Shown: positions 7,578-15,945 of the stretch, one piece after another
Layout of the letters: each line of letters starts with the position of its first letter
How positions within the stretch are numbered: position 1 is the stretch's first letter
Assembly (NCBI GenBank): GCA_900318355.1
Contig: ONKE01000040.1
Location: forward strand, 1 to 57,907
Length of the DNA stretch: 57,907 nt
From: an uncultured Bacteroidales bacterium
Lineage (GTDB): Bacteria > Bacteroidota > Bacteroidia > Bacteroidales > UBA932
Reading direction: 5' to 3'
Position numbers and translations under genes: made by a program
Notes under the pieces: model-generated
Databases searched by the model: none
What the model was told of the DNA's origin: nothing
Seen by the model: the letters and a program-made list of their open reading frames with translations, nothing else

Positions 7578-8642
7578 TTATTCCTCCACCAGGCTTACGA
7601 AGGAGATTTCAAAGCGCAGGGGGCTGTAGGGCGGGATTACGTAGCCTCTGCTTGCCGAACCGCTGCCCGCGGTGCCGTAGCCGAGCGTGGAGAGGAACAC
7701 TCCCTCGCCGCGACTGCCTTTGCGAAGCTGCCACAGGGCACGCTGGAAGCCGGTTATAGGGGCAGTGGATTCGGAAGATCCGGCCAGGGTCATCTTCAGT
7801 TCCGAGTATTGGGTGGCCCATGTTACGGTGGCGGGGCCATAGGTGCGGTCTTCCGTCCAGATGCCGTTGTCCTTGGCTACCCTTTCGATGGAGGTGTCGA
7901 ATACCGAGCCGTCCATCCTGCGTCCTATATAGTTGATTTTCACCTTGTCGGACGAAGAGAATTCGCTGTCGGAGGAAGGCTTGTCGAGCTCGAACCAGTA
8001 GAAGCCGTAGCTGAGGGAGTCGGCCTGGCCGTAGGTTGCCTTGCCGTAGGATTCGACCTCTTTGATCTGGTGGTCGGGCATGTTGGACGTGAAGTCGCGG
8101 AGAGTGACGTCGTAGATGGCCGTGGAGGCGTTGGCGGGGGTGTGCTTGAGGTATTCGGCCGCGCCGCCGTTGTAGCGGTCGTAGCCCATCAGCCAGCTGG
8201 GAATCAGGGCTTTGCGCCTGCCGCCGATCTTCATTCCGGCGAGGACGTCGGCAAGGCCCACAGGGAGGGAACTGACATAGGTCGGCCATACGCGCGGGCC
8301 GTAGTAGAATGAGTCGCTGTAGATTTGCAGCCTCTGGGCGATTTCGGCGTCGGTGGTCGAAGAGATGTTGCCGTCCATGGAAGAGGCGGTGTAGTCGACC
8401 CAGACGAAGTCTTCGCCGTTGTAGGCGGCGCCGCTTCCGGTCTGTTCCTCAAGGATATAGATGCCGTTGCCGACCGGAGTGGGGCTGGCGTCGGGGTAGT
8501 CGCCGTATTCGTCGGTGGACTGCTCGGTGATCCATGCCTCGTAGTATTCCTTGTTCAGGGCATTGTCGGAGGTGGTGACGTCCTTGGCGCATCCTGCTGC
8601 AAACAGGGCTGCCGCGATAAGTATGCAGGGTATTTTCTTCAT
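7578..8642 (-). CDS. lipoprotein with two FKBP-type peptidyl-prolyl isomerase domains
   Basis: The 354-residue protein has a lipoprotein signal (CILIAAALFAAGC). Two FKBP-like domains follow. The first, about residues 60-180, runs from GNGIYILEEQTGSG through VDYTASSMDGNI to GLADVLAGMKIGGRRKALIPSWLMGY. The second, about 210-354, contains VKINYIGRRMDGSVFDTSIE, ITGFQRALWQLRKGSRGEGVFLSTLGYG and the closing YSPLRFEISFVSLVEE. The aromatic residues of a canonical FKBP pocket are only partly kept, so it may be a chaperone rather than a fast isomerase. The ATG at 8642 was chosen because the only earlier in-frame codon, at 8648, is a GTG overlapping the upstream stop. It probably helps fold exported proteins in the periplasm. 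Confidence 0.85.
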   Translation of the reverse strand: MKKIPCILIAAALFAAGCAKDVTTSDNALNKEYYEAWITEQSTDEYGDYPDASPTPVGNGIYILEEQTGSGAAYNGEDFVWVDYTASSMDGNISSTTDAEIAQRLQIYSDSFYYGPRVWPTYVSSLPVGLADVLAGMKIGGRRKALIPSWLMGYDRYNGGAAEYLKHTPANASTAIYDVTLRDFTSNMPDHQIKEVESYGKATYGQADSLSYGFYWFELDKPSSDSEFSSSDKVKINYIGRRMDGSVFDTSIERVAKDNGIWTEDRTYGPATVTWATQYSELKMTLAGSSESTAPITGFQRALWQLRKGSRGEGVFLSTLGYGTAGSGSASRGYVIPPYSPLRFEISFVSLVEE

Positions 8643-8647
8643 GTTCA

Positions 8648-9184
8648 CTATTCGTTCTGTACGCTTTCGACCCAGATGTGGTAGGCCACGGCTGAATTAG
8701 CAGGAATCGTGCCGTAGAGTTTCTTCCCGAAGCCGTGCTTGCCGGAGAAGAGGATGACGCATTCTTCGCCTCCGCGGACCCCCGGAAGGCCGTTTTTCAG
8801 CCCTTCGACAAGGTCGGTCGACGCGAGGTCGACGGTCTTGACGGCAAATGCGTCTTCGGAAGTGAGCTTCCAGCTGGAGGCGAGGGCTTCGCGGTTGGTT
8901 GCGAAGAGGTTGGAGTTGTTTTCGAAGCTTGCGCTCTTTACGACGTATCCCGCGTAGTAGAAGGAGACGGTGCCGGTCGGCGAGAGCTCGTCGCCTTCGC
9001 CTTCGACCAGCACCAGGCGCGTGGAGCCTCCGTTCGTTTCGACTCGCGCGTCGGCATTGGCGTTTTTCTTGCTGGTGACGTAGTTTTCTATCCAGGTCTC
9101 CTGCTGGGCGAAGGTAGTCTTGAGACTTTCGCTGGTGCAGGCGGCGAGGACGGCTGTCAACAATATGGGTATCAGGCGTTTCAT
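8648..9184 (-). CDS. FKBP-like peptidyl-prolyl isomerase lipoprotein
   Basis: The 178-residue protein has a lipoprotein signal (LIPILLTAVLAAC, Cys near residue 16) and one FKBP-like domain: GTVSFYYAGYVVKSASFENNS, then LVEGLKNGLPGVRGGEECVILFSGKHGFGKKLYGTIPANSAVAYHIWVESV. The GxPxxSxxxFxI-type end strand and the G-GFG loop match the family. It overlaps the nrnA-like gene upstream by 4 bases and is followed by a larger relative with two FKBP domains, suggesting gene duplication. It probably acts in the periplasm. Confidence 0.83.
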   Translation of the reverse strand: MKRLIPILLTAVLAACTSESLKTTFAQQETWIENYVTSKKNANADARVETNGGSTRLVLVEGEGDELSPTGTVSFYYAGYVVKSASFENNSNLFATNREALASSWKLTSEDAFAVKTVDLASTDLVEGLKNGLPGVRGGEECVILFSGKHGFGKKLYGTIPANSAVAYHIWVESVQNE

Positions 9185-10221
9185 CTATTCTTCAAAAAGT
9201 CTTTGAGGGCGCTGAGGACGTAGCTTTCGGCCGCGTCGGGCCCGGGGATGTCGGCCGGCCAATAGAGCTTGCCGCCGGAGGCCTGGGCATGGCCGCCTCC
9301 GTGGAAGCAATCTTTGGCGAACTGGTTGATGGCCAGGTCTTTCCGCGAGCGGATGGAGACCCTGTAGTGGCCTTCGTCTTCCTTTAGGAATATGCTCATC
9401 CTCACGCTGCCGATGCCAAGGGGCAGGTTGACGAAGCCGTCGGTCTCTCCTTCGTTCACGCCGTAGGCCTGGCGGTCGTCCTTGCGCAGGATCATGCACG
9501 CGGCGCCTTCCGGGGTTATGGTCATGACGTCTTTGAGCATGTGCCCCATAAGGCGGAAACGGCGCTCGTTGTAGTTGTTATAGAGGCTGGCGAGGATGGC
9601 GTCCCTGTCCACGCCGGCGGCAATGAGGTCCGCCGCCATTTCGAAGGTGGTGGGGAACACCGAGTTGGCGAAGTTGTTGGTGTCGGTCGTCATGCCGGTC
9701 ATCAGGGAACGCGCGGCGGCTTCGGGAAGTTTCGACGCGTCTCCGTCGACCTCGGGGAAGGTGAGCAGGATCCAGTAGAGCAGCTCGCTTGCCGAGGAGA
9801 TGTAGCTTTTTGAGAAGCAAAGGTCGAACGCTTTGGTGTCCGGGCCCAGATGATGGTCGATGAGGACCTTGGCCGCCTTGGCGCCGGATAATGCATCGGC
9901 CATGCCGGCGGTGCGGTCCCATGCGTTGCAGTCAAGGCAGAAAAGCAGGTCGCGGGACGAGATGATGGCGGCGGCGCTGGCCGGGTCGTCCGTCCAGACG
10001 AGGGGGACGACGTCCTGCGTCATGAATTTCAAGGTCTGGTCGACGCTGTCGGGGAGGATGACGCAGGCCTCTTTCCCAAGGCTTTGCAGGAATGCGCACA
10101 GGGCGCAGGCGCTTCCTATGGCGTCGCCGTCGGGATGGGTGTGCGCAACTATGGCCACGCGCTCCGCGTCCTTTGTCAGGGCGTGGAGACGGGAAATATC
10201 GTTGAGCGGCAGATGCAGCAT
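9181..10221 (-). CDS. nrnA: DHH/DHHA1 phosphoesterase, NrnA-like (nanoRNase / pAp phosphatase)
   Basis: The 346-residue protein has the DHH family metal motifs: AHTHPDGDAIGSACAL (about residues 27-42), LFCLDCNAW, and IDHHLGPDTKAF. The DHHA1 part ends with FHGGGHAQASGGKLYWP, the GGGH motif that binds the substrate. Length and layout match NrnA, which degrades 2-5 nt RNA and dephosphorylates pAp in the cytoplasm. It is the first gene of a minus operon with two FKBP lipoproteins, a MATE transporter and a serine hydrolase; the link to those is not functional in any obvious way. The gene symbol is by family only. Confidence 0.9.
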   Translation of the reverse strand: MLHLPLNDISRLHALTKDAERVAIVAHTHPDGDAIGSACALCAFLQSLGKEACVILPDSVDQTLKFMTQDVVPLVWTDDPASAAAIISSRDLLFCLDCNAWDRTAGMADALSGAKAAKVLIDHHLGPDTKAFDLCFSKSYISSASELLYWILLTFPEVDGDASKLPEAAARSLMTGMTTDTNNFANSVFPTTFEMAADLIAAGVDRDAILASLYNNYNERRFRLMGHMLKDVMTITPEGAACMILRKDDRQAYGVNEGETDGFVNLPLGIGSVRMSIFLKEDEGHYRVSIRSRKDLAINQFAKDCFHGGGHAQASGGKLYWPADIPGPDAAESYVLSALKDFLKNR

Positions 10222-10260
10222 ACTTGCGCGAGGTTTGCAGATGCAAATTTACAAATAATA

Positions 10261-10291
10261 TTGTTTTTGATAAATCAATTTCATAACTTTG
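10261..10291 (+). promoter_or_regulatory. promoter for the pilin-like/DUF3822/rsmD operon
   Basis: TTG (10261-10263), 20 bases, then TAACTTTG (10284-10291), a perfect -7 box. The predicted start of transcription lies near 10298, giving a leader of about 25 bases before the ATG at 10323. Confidence 0.65.
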
Positions 10292-10322
10292 TCGGAGTTT
10301 TGGAAAAATAAAACACTGCATA

Positions 10323-11012
10323 ATGAACAAAGCACTCAAAATTCTCTGCCACATCGTTCTTATCGCCCTGTGCGTCTTTCTGGCGTGGCGCATCGTCGCC
10401 AGCGTAATGGAGCCGGTCAATTTCAACAAGGAAAAGGATGCCCGTCAGGCCGTTGCCGTACAGCGCCTGAAAGATATCCGCACGCTTCAGGAAGCCTACA
10501 AGAGCGTCAATGGCAAGTTCACCGCCGATTTCGACTCCCTCGCAATGTTCTACAACACCGGCAAGATGGAGATTGTCATGCAGGTCGGTTCCATGGACGA
10601 CTCCCTGGCAGTCGCCAACACCGAGGCCCTGAAGAAGAAAAACCGCAGGATCACTCCTCAGGAAATGTACGCTCGCTACCAGGCCGGTGAGAACCTCGTA
10701 TTCTCCATCAAGAACGAGATTCCCGTCCGCGACACCGTCTTCCACAGCCGTCCGGACTTCGTGATAGACTCCCTCCGCTACATCCCGTTCTCCGGCGGAC
10801 AGGAAGTTGAGATGGATGCGGTCGTCAAGACCGTTTCCGGTGTCCAGGTTCCTCTGTTCGAGGCCAAGATGCCCTACAAGAAGCTTCTCAAGGGCATGGA
10901 CAACCAGCTTCGCATCAATCTCGACGCCGAGCGCCGTGCAGCCAACTCCTACGAAGGTCTGCAGGTCGGCAGCATCTCTGCTCCGAACAACAACGCGGGC
11001 AACTGGGAATAA
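10323..11012 (+). CDS. membrane-anchored protein, pilin-like layout, function unknown
   Basis: The 229-residue protein has one N-terminal membrane helix (residues 5-26) followed at once by a charged helix (QRLKDIRTLQEAYKSVNGKFTADFDSLAMFY). That stretch resembles the region after the helix in type II secretion pseudopilins, but the prepilin peptidase site (G-F/M-TLIE) is absent. The rest is mixed alpha/beta and ends in a low-complexity NNNAGN tail. I recognise the order of this gene, DUF3822 and rsmD from other Bacteroidales. It starts a three-gene operon, 6 bases before DUF3822. The pilin idea is weak and rests on one short stretch. Confidence 0.75.
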   Translation: MNKALKILCHIVLIALCVFLAWRIVASVMEPVNFNKEKDARQAVAVQRLKDIRTLQEAYKSVNGKFTADFDSLAMFYNTGKMEIVMQVGSMDDSLAVANTEALKKKNRRITPQEMYARYQAGENLVFSIKNEIPVRDTVFHSRPDFVIDSLRYIPFSGGQEVEMDAVVKTVSGVQVPLFEAKMPYKKLLKGMDNQLRINLDAERRAANSYEGLQVGSISAPNNNAGNWE

Positions 11013-11018
11013 CAGGCC

Positions 11019-11693
11019 ATGGAAGCGTCCGCTGGCAGCAGCAGAATATCCATTCAAGTCAGCTTGAGTGGATTTTCTTTTAGAACCGGGTCCTCATCTT
11101 CGGGCTGGCTTGGTGCCGACCGTCTGTTTACGACTCCGGAGCTCCAGCGGCGCTACGACTCTGTGGAGATTTCCCTGCTGACCCCGAAGTTCGCCCTGAT
11201 CCCTTCGCATTTCTTCCGTCCGGAAGAGGCCAGGCAGGCGTTGTCAGAGGTAGTTTCCCTGCGCGACGGCGACAGGGTCGAAGCAGTTCCGGTTCCCTCG
11301 TTCGGGGCCGTACTGGTTTTCTCCAACTCCATCGACGAGAGCCTTTCCCGCGTCATTTCCCAGACCGTCTTCACCTCTTCGGGCGATCAGGCCAGGGTGC
11401 TTCCCGAGGCCTATTATCTCCTGCAGGGGCTCCAGTCTTGCGGCGAATACAACAAGATTCTCGCTTCCTGGCGCGACGGCTTCCTCCACCTTGTCATAGC
11501 CCAGGGCCGGTCGTTGCTCCTGTGCAATTCCTATCCGGCGATAGACTTCACCACGGCTGAATACTTCATATTCCTGGCCATGAAGAAGTTGCAGCTCAAC
11601 CCTGAAGTCTCGTCCATCTTCTTCCGCACCCCTCTCGACCCCGGCGAGGAGATGTCCCTCTATCGCTACTTCAAATCCGTGGAGGCTCTCTGA
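11019..11693 (+). CDS. DUF3822 family protein
   Basis: The 224-residue protein is recognised mainly by its position directly upstream of rsmD, where Bacteroidales carry DUF3822, and by stretches such as ISIQVSLSGFSFRT and GRSLLLCNSYPAIDFTTAEYFIFLAMKKLQLNPE. No signal peptide or membrane helix is visible. The fold may be actin-like (two similar halves), but this is from memory of the family rather than from visible motifs. Its TGA shares one base with the ATG of rsmD (11693), so translation is probably coupled. Confidence 0.72.
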   Translation: MEASAGSSRISIQVSLSGFSFRTGSSSSGWLGADRLFTTPELQRRYDSVEISLLTPKFALIPSHFFRPEEARQALSEVVSLRDGDRVEAVPVPSFGAVLVFSNSIDESLSRVISQTVFTSSGDQARVLPEAYYLLQGLQSCGEYNKILASWRDGFLHLVIAQGRSLLLCNSYPAIDFTTAEYFIFLAMKKLQLNPEVSSIFFRTPLDPGEEMSLYRYFKSVEAL

Positions 11694-12226
11694 TGAGGAT
11701 TATCGGCGGCTCGCTGAAGGGCAAGGTCATTGTTCCGCCCGCTGCTTTGAAGGCGCGTCCCACCACGGACTACGCAAAGGAAGCGCTGTTCGACATCCTC
11801 TCGAACGAATATGAGTTTGACGACCTCAAGGTCCTCGACCTTTTCTCCGGCACTGGCTCCATATCCTATGAATTCGTCTCGCGTGGCGTAGGCCATGTCT
11901 GGAGCGTGGAAATGAACCCTCTCCATGCCTCCTTCATCTCGTCGGAGGCGCGTCGCCTGGGCATAAGCAATCTCACGGTAGTCCGGCACAACGTCTTCGA
12001 TTTCCTCCCGCTCTGCCGCGAAAAGTTCGACATCGTCTTCGCCGACCCACCCTATGCGCTGGACGGCCTCGAAACCCTCCCCGACCGCGTTTTCGCCGCC
12101 GACATCCTCCACCCCGGCGCCTACTTCATTCTCGAACACGGCGACGAACACTCCTTTACGACGCATCCGCACTTCCTCAAGGAGAAGAAGTACGGACGCG
12201 TACACTTTTCGTTCTTCGAAAACTAG
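11693..12226 (+). CDS. rsmD: 16S rRNA (guanine-966-N2) methyltransferase RsmD
   Basis: The 177-residue protein begins with RIIGGSLKGKVIVPP, the usual RsmD start. Motif I (VLDLFSGTGSISYEFVSRG) at about residues 43-62 binds SAM, and the catalytic FADPPY sits at about 115-120, the NPPY-type motif of base N-methyltransferases. It methylates N2 of G966 in 16S rRNA in the assembled 30S subunit. It shares one base with DUF3822. It converges with the HerA-like gene, leaving a 4-base gap. Confidence 0.92.
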   Translation: MRIIGGSLKGKVIVPPAALKARPTTDYAKEALFDILSNEYEFDDLKVLDLFSGTGSISYEFVSRGVGHVWSVEMNPLHASFISSEARRLGISNLTVVRHNVFDFLPLCREKFDIVFADPPYALDGLETLPDRVFAADILHPGAYFILEHGDEHSFTTHPHFLKEKKYGRVHFSFFEN

Positions 12227-12230
12227 TCAG

Positions 12231-13868
12231 CTACTTAATAAGGTTCCCAAGAATACTTCTGGTCAGTTCCTTGGTGAGGGTCGAGGTGGCGGACTTCGTG
12301 GCCTTGTTCACGGCCTTTTCCGTAGTCGACTTCTTCGACGTGGTCTTTTTGCCGGTCACTGCGCCGGTCACCTTGTCGGCCACCGCCGCGGCTGCGACGC
12401 CGGTCACTGCCGTGAGGATGGACTTGAGCACCTTGGAGCCGATGCTGTTCTTGGCCTTCTTCGCGGCCTCTTTTTCGGCTTTGGCCTGCTCCTTGGCCGC
12501 CTTTTCTTCCTCTTTTGCAGCAGCTTCGGCTTCGCGGGCGGCCTGTTCCTGCGCTTCGAGTTCGGCCTTCTGGCGCTCGGCCTCGATGGTGGCGGCGGTG
12601 ATGAGTTCGTAGGCGCTCTCGCGGTCGACGACGTGGTCGTAGCGGCCGTAGAGGCGTGAGCGCTTGATTATGTCGGCGCGTTCGCTTTCGGAGATGGCGC
12701 CGATCTGGCTCAGGGGGAACAGGATCTTGGCCCTTTCAACGATGCGGGGAGTGCCTTTTTCGTCGAGGAAGGATACAAGGGCTTCGCCGGTTTCGAGCTC
12801 CAGCAGGGTGTTGTAGGTGTTGAAGGCCGGGTTGGCGCGGAAGGTGTCGGCGGCCGTTTTTACGGCTTTCTGGTCCTTGGGAGAATAGGCCCTGAGGGCA
12901 TGTTGGACGCGGTTGCCGAGCTGGCCGAGGATGTTTTCGGGAATGTCGGTAGGGGACTGGGTGATGAAATAGATGCCGACGCCTTTGCTTCGGATAAGGC
13001 GGATCACCTGCTCGATCTTGTCGACAAGGGCCTTCGATGTACCCTCAAACAGCATATGCGCTTCGTCGAAGAAGAATACGAGCTTCGGGAGGTCCATGTC
13101 GCCGACTTCGGGAAGAGTGGCGTAGAGCTCGGAAAGGAGCCATAGCAGGAAAGTGGAGTAGAGCTTCGGCTGGAGCATCAGGCGGTCGGCTGCAAGGACG
13201 TTCATGATGCCTTTGCCGCCCTCGCACTGGAGGAGGTCGTAGATGTCGAAGTCGGGCTCGCCGAAGAATTTCTCGGCTCCCTGGTTTTCCAGGGCGAGGA
13301 GTGCGCGCTGGATTGCGCCTACGCTGGCCGCGGAGACGTTGCCGTATTTGGTGGTGTATTCCGCGGCGTTCTGCGCCACGAAGTTGAGCATGGCCCGGAG
13401 GTCTTTCAAGTCGATCAGCAGCAGCTTGTTGTCGTCGGCGATGCGGAATACGATGTTCAATACGCCGGTCTGCGTCTCGTTGAGGTCCATCAGGCGTCCG
13501 AGCATGTCGGGGCCCATGCGGGAAATGGTGGCGCGCATAGGGTGGCCCTGCTCGCCGTAGACGTCGAAGAAACGGACGGGGCAGCTTTGGAACTGAGGAT
13601 TTTCGATGCCGAACTCCGGCAGGCGTTTCTCTATGAAGCCCGACAGGCGTCCGGTCTGGCTGATGCCGCTGAGGTCGCCTTTCATGTCGGCCATGAAGCA
13701 GGGAACGCCGGCCTGGCAGAAGGTCTCGGCCATAACCTGGAGGGTGACTGTTTTTCCGGTGCCGGTCGCTCCGGCGATAAGACCGTGTCGGTTGATCATT
13801 TTCCCGACCATCGAGATCGGTCCGTTGTCGCTGTGGGCAATATAGAGCCCTCTTTCCTTGTCAAGCAT
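12231..13868 (-). CDS. HerA-like ATPase, DUF853 (YjgR) family
   Basis: The 545-residue protein has a Walker A motif GATGTGKT in GLIAGATGTGKTVTLQVMAE (about residues 31-50) and a Walker B motif LVFFFDEAHML (about 266-276), followed by IRSKGVGIYFITQSPTDIPENILGQLGNRVQHALRAYSP, the arginine-rich sensor region. From about residue 430 a long Ala/Glu/Lys coiled coil leads to a Lys/Thr-rich tail. These features match the DUF853 group of HerA/FtsK-like ATPases, whose true role is unclear. It starts 3 bases after the CstA gene stop, so the two form an operon. The start gives MLDKERGLYIAH, directly ahead of the ATPase core. Confidence 0.88.
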   Translation of the reverse strand: MLDKERGLYIAHSDNGPISMVGKMINRHGLIAGATGTGKTVTLQVMAETFCQAGVPCFMADMKGDLSGISQTGRLSGFIEKRLPEFGIENPQFQSCPVRFFDVYGEQGHPMRATISRMGPDMLGRLMDLNETQTGVLNIVFRIADDNKLLLIDLKDLRAMLNFVAQNAAEYTTKYGNVSAASVGAIQRALLALENQGAEKFFGEPDFDIYDLLQCEGGKGIMNVLAADRLMLQPKLYSTFLLWLLSELYATLPEVGDMDLPKLVFFFDEAHMLFEGTSKALVDKIEQVIRLIRSKGVGIYFITQSPTDIPENILGQLGNRVQHALRAYSPKDQKAVKTAADTFRANPAFNTYNTLLELETGEALVSFLDEKGTPRIVERAKILFPLSQIGAISESERADIIKRSRLYGRYDHVVDRESAYELITAATIEAERQKAELEAQEQAAREAEAAAKEEEKAAKEQAKAEKEAAKKAKNSIGSKVLKSILTAVTGVAAAAVADKVTGAVTGKKTTSKKSTTEKAVNKATKSATSTLTKELTRSILGNLIK

Positions 13869-13871
13869 ATA

Positions 13872-15341
13872 CTATTGAGAGATTTGGGTTTTGCGTTTGA
13901 GCTTCCATGCGTAGAACAGGACGAAGGAGAGCACGAGGGTGACGGCCCCTATGGCCCAGTTCCACTGCGTGGGGAGGTTGAATCCTATCTTGGCTATGCA
14001 GATGTAGGTCGTTACGACGGCTGTCATGAAGGCGGCCGGCAGGAAGGTTATAAGGTAGGCGCAGCCCTTTTTGCTGCGTACCAGATAGACGGTTGCGGTC
14101 CAGAGGGCGAAGGTCGCCAGGGTCTGGTTGGCCCAGCCGAAATAGCGCCAGATGACGTTGAATCCGTTTTCATCGGCGATGTTGTACCAAAGCAGCAGGG
14201 ACGCGGCCAGGAACAGCGGGATGCTGATGTAGAGGCGTTTGGTGATGACTTTCTGGTCGAGACGGAGCCAGTCGGCTATGATGAGACGGGCGCTGCGGAA
14301 TGCCGTGTCGCCGCTGGTTATCGGGGCTGCGACCACGCCGAGGATGGCCAGGATCCCGCCGAGGATGCCGAGCCAGCCTTCGGAGACTTTGGTGACGACG
14401 GTGGGGGCGGCCGCGCTCAGGTCGGAACCTACTTCGGCGGCACCTCCGGCATAGAAGAAATATGATGAGACGGCGGCCCAGATCAGCGCAACGATGCCTT
14501 CGGTTATCATGGCGCCATAGAAGATAGGTCGGCCGAGGCGTTCATTTTCCGTGCAACGGGCCATGAGGGGGCTCTGGGTGGCATGGAAGCCGCTGATGGC
14601 TCCGCATGCGATGGTTATGAACAGGCAGGGGAAGATGGGTTGGCCCTTCAGCAGGCCGCTCTGCTCGCCCAGGTTGCCAAGGCCGTCCCAGATTTCAGGG
14701 ATAGCCGGCCATTTGATAATCAGCCCGCCCATAAGGGCCAGTGCCATGAAAATCAGCGCGATGGCGAAAACGGGGTAGATGCGGCCGATGATTTTGTCGA
14801 TCGGGAGCATGGTCGCCAGCAGATAATAGAGGAATATGGCGCCTACCCATATCATGATGGCGGTGCGGCTGCCGTCTCCCGCGATGTCGCCCAGAATCAG
14901 GGCGGGGCTGAAGACGAAAACCGTTCCTACCAGCAGAAGCAGCACGACGGAAAAGACGAGAAGGACGTTTCTGGCGCCTTTCCCAAGGTAAATGCCCACG
15001 ATTTCGGGAAGGCCGGCGCCCTGATGGCGTATGGAGAGCATTCCGACGAAATAGTCGTGGACGGCTCCGGCGAAGATGCATCCGAGGACGATCCACAGGT
15101 AGGCGGACGGGCCGAATTTGGCTCCCATGATAGCTCCGAAGATCGGTCCGGTGCCGGCGATGTTGAGGAACTGGATCATGAAGACCTTCCACGACGGCAG
15201 CACGACATAGTCGACGCCATCGGTCTGGCTGACCGCAGGGGTCTTGCGGGCGGGGTCGGGCCCGAAAATTTTTTCGACAAAACGGCCGTACAGCAGATAT
15301 CCGGCGACAAGCGCCAGCAGGCTTAACAGGAATGAAACCAT
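13872..15341 (-). CDS. CstA-family peptide/pyruvate transporter
   Basis: The 489-residue protein has about 13-14 hydrophobic segments. The start (GRFVEKIFGPDPARKTPAVSQTDGVDYVVLPSWKVFMIQFLNIAGTGPIFGAIMGAKFGP) is the signature of the carbon starvation CstA family, which takes up peptides or pyruvate. At 489 residues it is much shorter than E. coli CstA (about 700) and matches the shorter form common in anaerobes. The other family stretch, GFHATQSPLMARCTENERLGRPIFYGAMI, is also present. It is the first gene of the operon with the HerA-like ATPase. A possible -7 box TAATTTTG (15362-15369, minus strand) lies upstream. Confidence 0.92.
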   Translation of the reverse strand: MVSFLLSLLALVAGYLLYGRFVEKIFGPDPARKTPAVSQTDGVDYVVLPSWKVFMIQFLNIAGTGPIFGAIMGAKFGPSAYLWIVLGCIFAGAVHDYFVGMLSIRHQGAGLPEIVGIYLGKGARNVLLVFSVVLLLLVGTVFVFSPALILGDIAGDGSRTAIMIWVGAIFLYYLLATMLPIDKIIGRIYPVFAIALIFMALALMGGLIIKWPAIPEIWDGLGNLGEQSGLLKGQPIFPCLFITIACGAISGFHATQSPLMARCTENERLGRPIFYGAMITEGIVALIWAAVSSYFFYAGGAAEVGSDLSAAAPTVVTKVSEGWLGILGGILAILGVVAAPITSGDTAFRSARLIIADWLRLDQKVITKRLYISIPLFLAASLLLWYNIADENGFNVIWRYFGWANQTLATFALWTATVYLVRSKKGCAYLITFLPAAFMTAVVTTYICIAKIGFNLPTQWNWAIGAVTLVLSFVLFYAWKLKRKTQISQ

Positions 15342-15389
15342 ATTTTAGCGTTCTAACTCCACAAAATTAATAAAAAATGTCGGAAAAAG

Positions 15390-15420
15390 TTTGCAGTTCT
15401 CCTAAAAATGCCTACCTTTG
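15390..15420 (+). promoter_or_regulatory. promoter of tRNA-Asp
   Basis: TTTG (15390-15393), 19 bases, then TACCTTTG (15413-15420): a full match to the Bacteroidota promoter. The tRNA begins about 40 bases downstream. The same TACCTTTG box drives the structured RNA near 57610. Confidence 0.8.
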
Positions 15421-15459
15421 CATCCGCATTTGACGCTAAGCGCCTTCTGCAACCAGCCT

Positions 15460-15533
15460 GGTGCGGTAGTTCAGCTGGTTAGAATGCCGGCCTGTCACGC
15501 CGGAGGTCGAGGGTTCGAGTCCCTTCCGCACCG
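15460..15533 (+). tRNA. tRNA-Asp (anticodon GTC)
   Basis: The acceptor stem GGTGCGG (15460-15466) pairs with CCGCACC (15526-15532), followed by discriminator G. The anticodon stem CCGGC/GCCGG encloses the loop CTGTCAC with GTC at 15494-15496. The T arm holds GGTTCGAGTCC. CCA is not encoded. The full cloverleaf is 74 bases. Confidence 0.97.
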
Positions 15534-15534
15534 C

Positions 15535-15568
15535 AAAAGAGGTTCAACTAAACAGTTGAACCTCTTTT
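15535..15568 (+). terminator. terminator after tRNA-Asp, possibly bidirectional
   Basis: AAAAGAGGTTCAAC (15535-15548) pairs perfectly with GTTGAACCTCTTTT (15555-15568) across a 6-base loop. It ends in a T run on the plus strand and, read the other way, in a T run on the minus strand, so it could also stop transcription of the hyp operon, which ends at 15598. Confidence 0.85.
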
Positions 15569-15597
15569 CGTTACATACCGTCCCAACCCTCGAAATA

Positions 15598-15945
15598 TTA
15601 GGATGGGACTTCGATTTCTTTTATTTCGACGCCGTTGCCGCGGAGGAGCCAGGTGGTGTCGCTGCCGCAGTGGGGGCAGATTTTGCCGTGGGCCACGGTG
15701 GGGAATTCCTGCTTGCAGGAGTCGCACCAGGAGACGGCCGGGACCGTGTGGATTTTCAGTTCGCATCCGCGGAGCATGGGCTCCTTGTCGGCGGCCCAGC
15801 GCCAGCAATCGAGGAGGTATTCCGGCACAATGGTCGATACCTCCCCGATTTCCATCACCACGCCGCTGACGCGGGAAACGCCGTTTTCTTCGGCCGCCTT
15901 CTTGACGTCGCGGATGATGTAGAATACAATGCCCAGTTCGTGCAT
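15598..15945 (-). CDS. hypA: nickel chaperone HypA
   Basis: The 115-residue protein begins MHEL, with His2 being the nickel ligand of HypA. The zinc site is two Cys pairs: WCDSCKQEF (about residues 72-80) and KICPHCGSD (about 89-97). Length and pattern match HypA, which with HypB delivers nickel to [NiFe] hydrogenase. It overlaps the flavin-FeS oxidoreductase gene by one base (TAATG), so it is the third gene of that operon. No hydrogenase subunit is present in the window. The start was set at 15945 because the longer frame lacks the MHE start. Confidence 0.9.
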   Translation of the reverse strand: MHELGIVFYIIRDVKKAAEENGVSRVSGVVMEIGEVSTIVPEYLLDCWRWAADKEPMLRGCELKIHTVPAVSWCDSCKQEFPTVAHGKICPHCGSDTTWLLRGNGVEIKEIEVPS

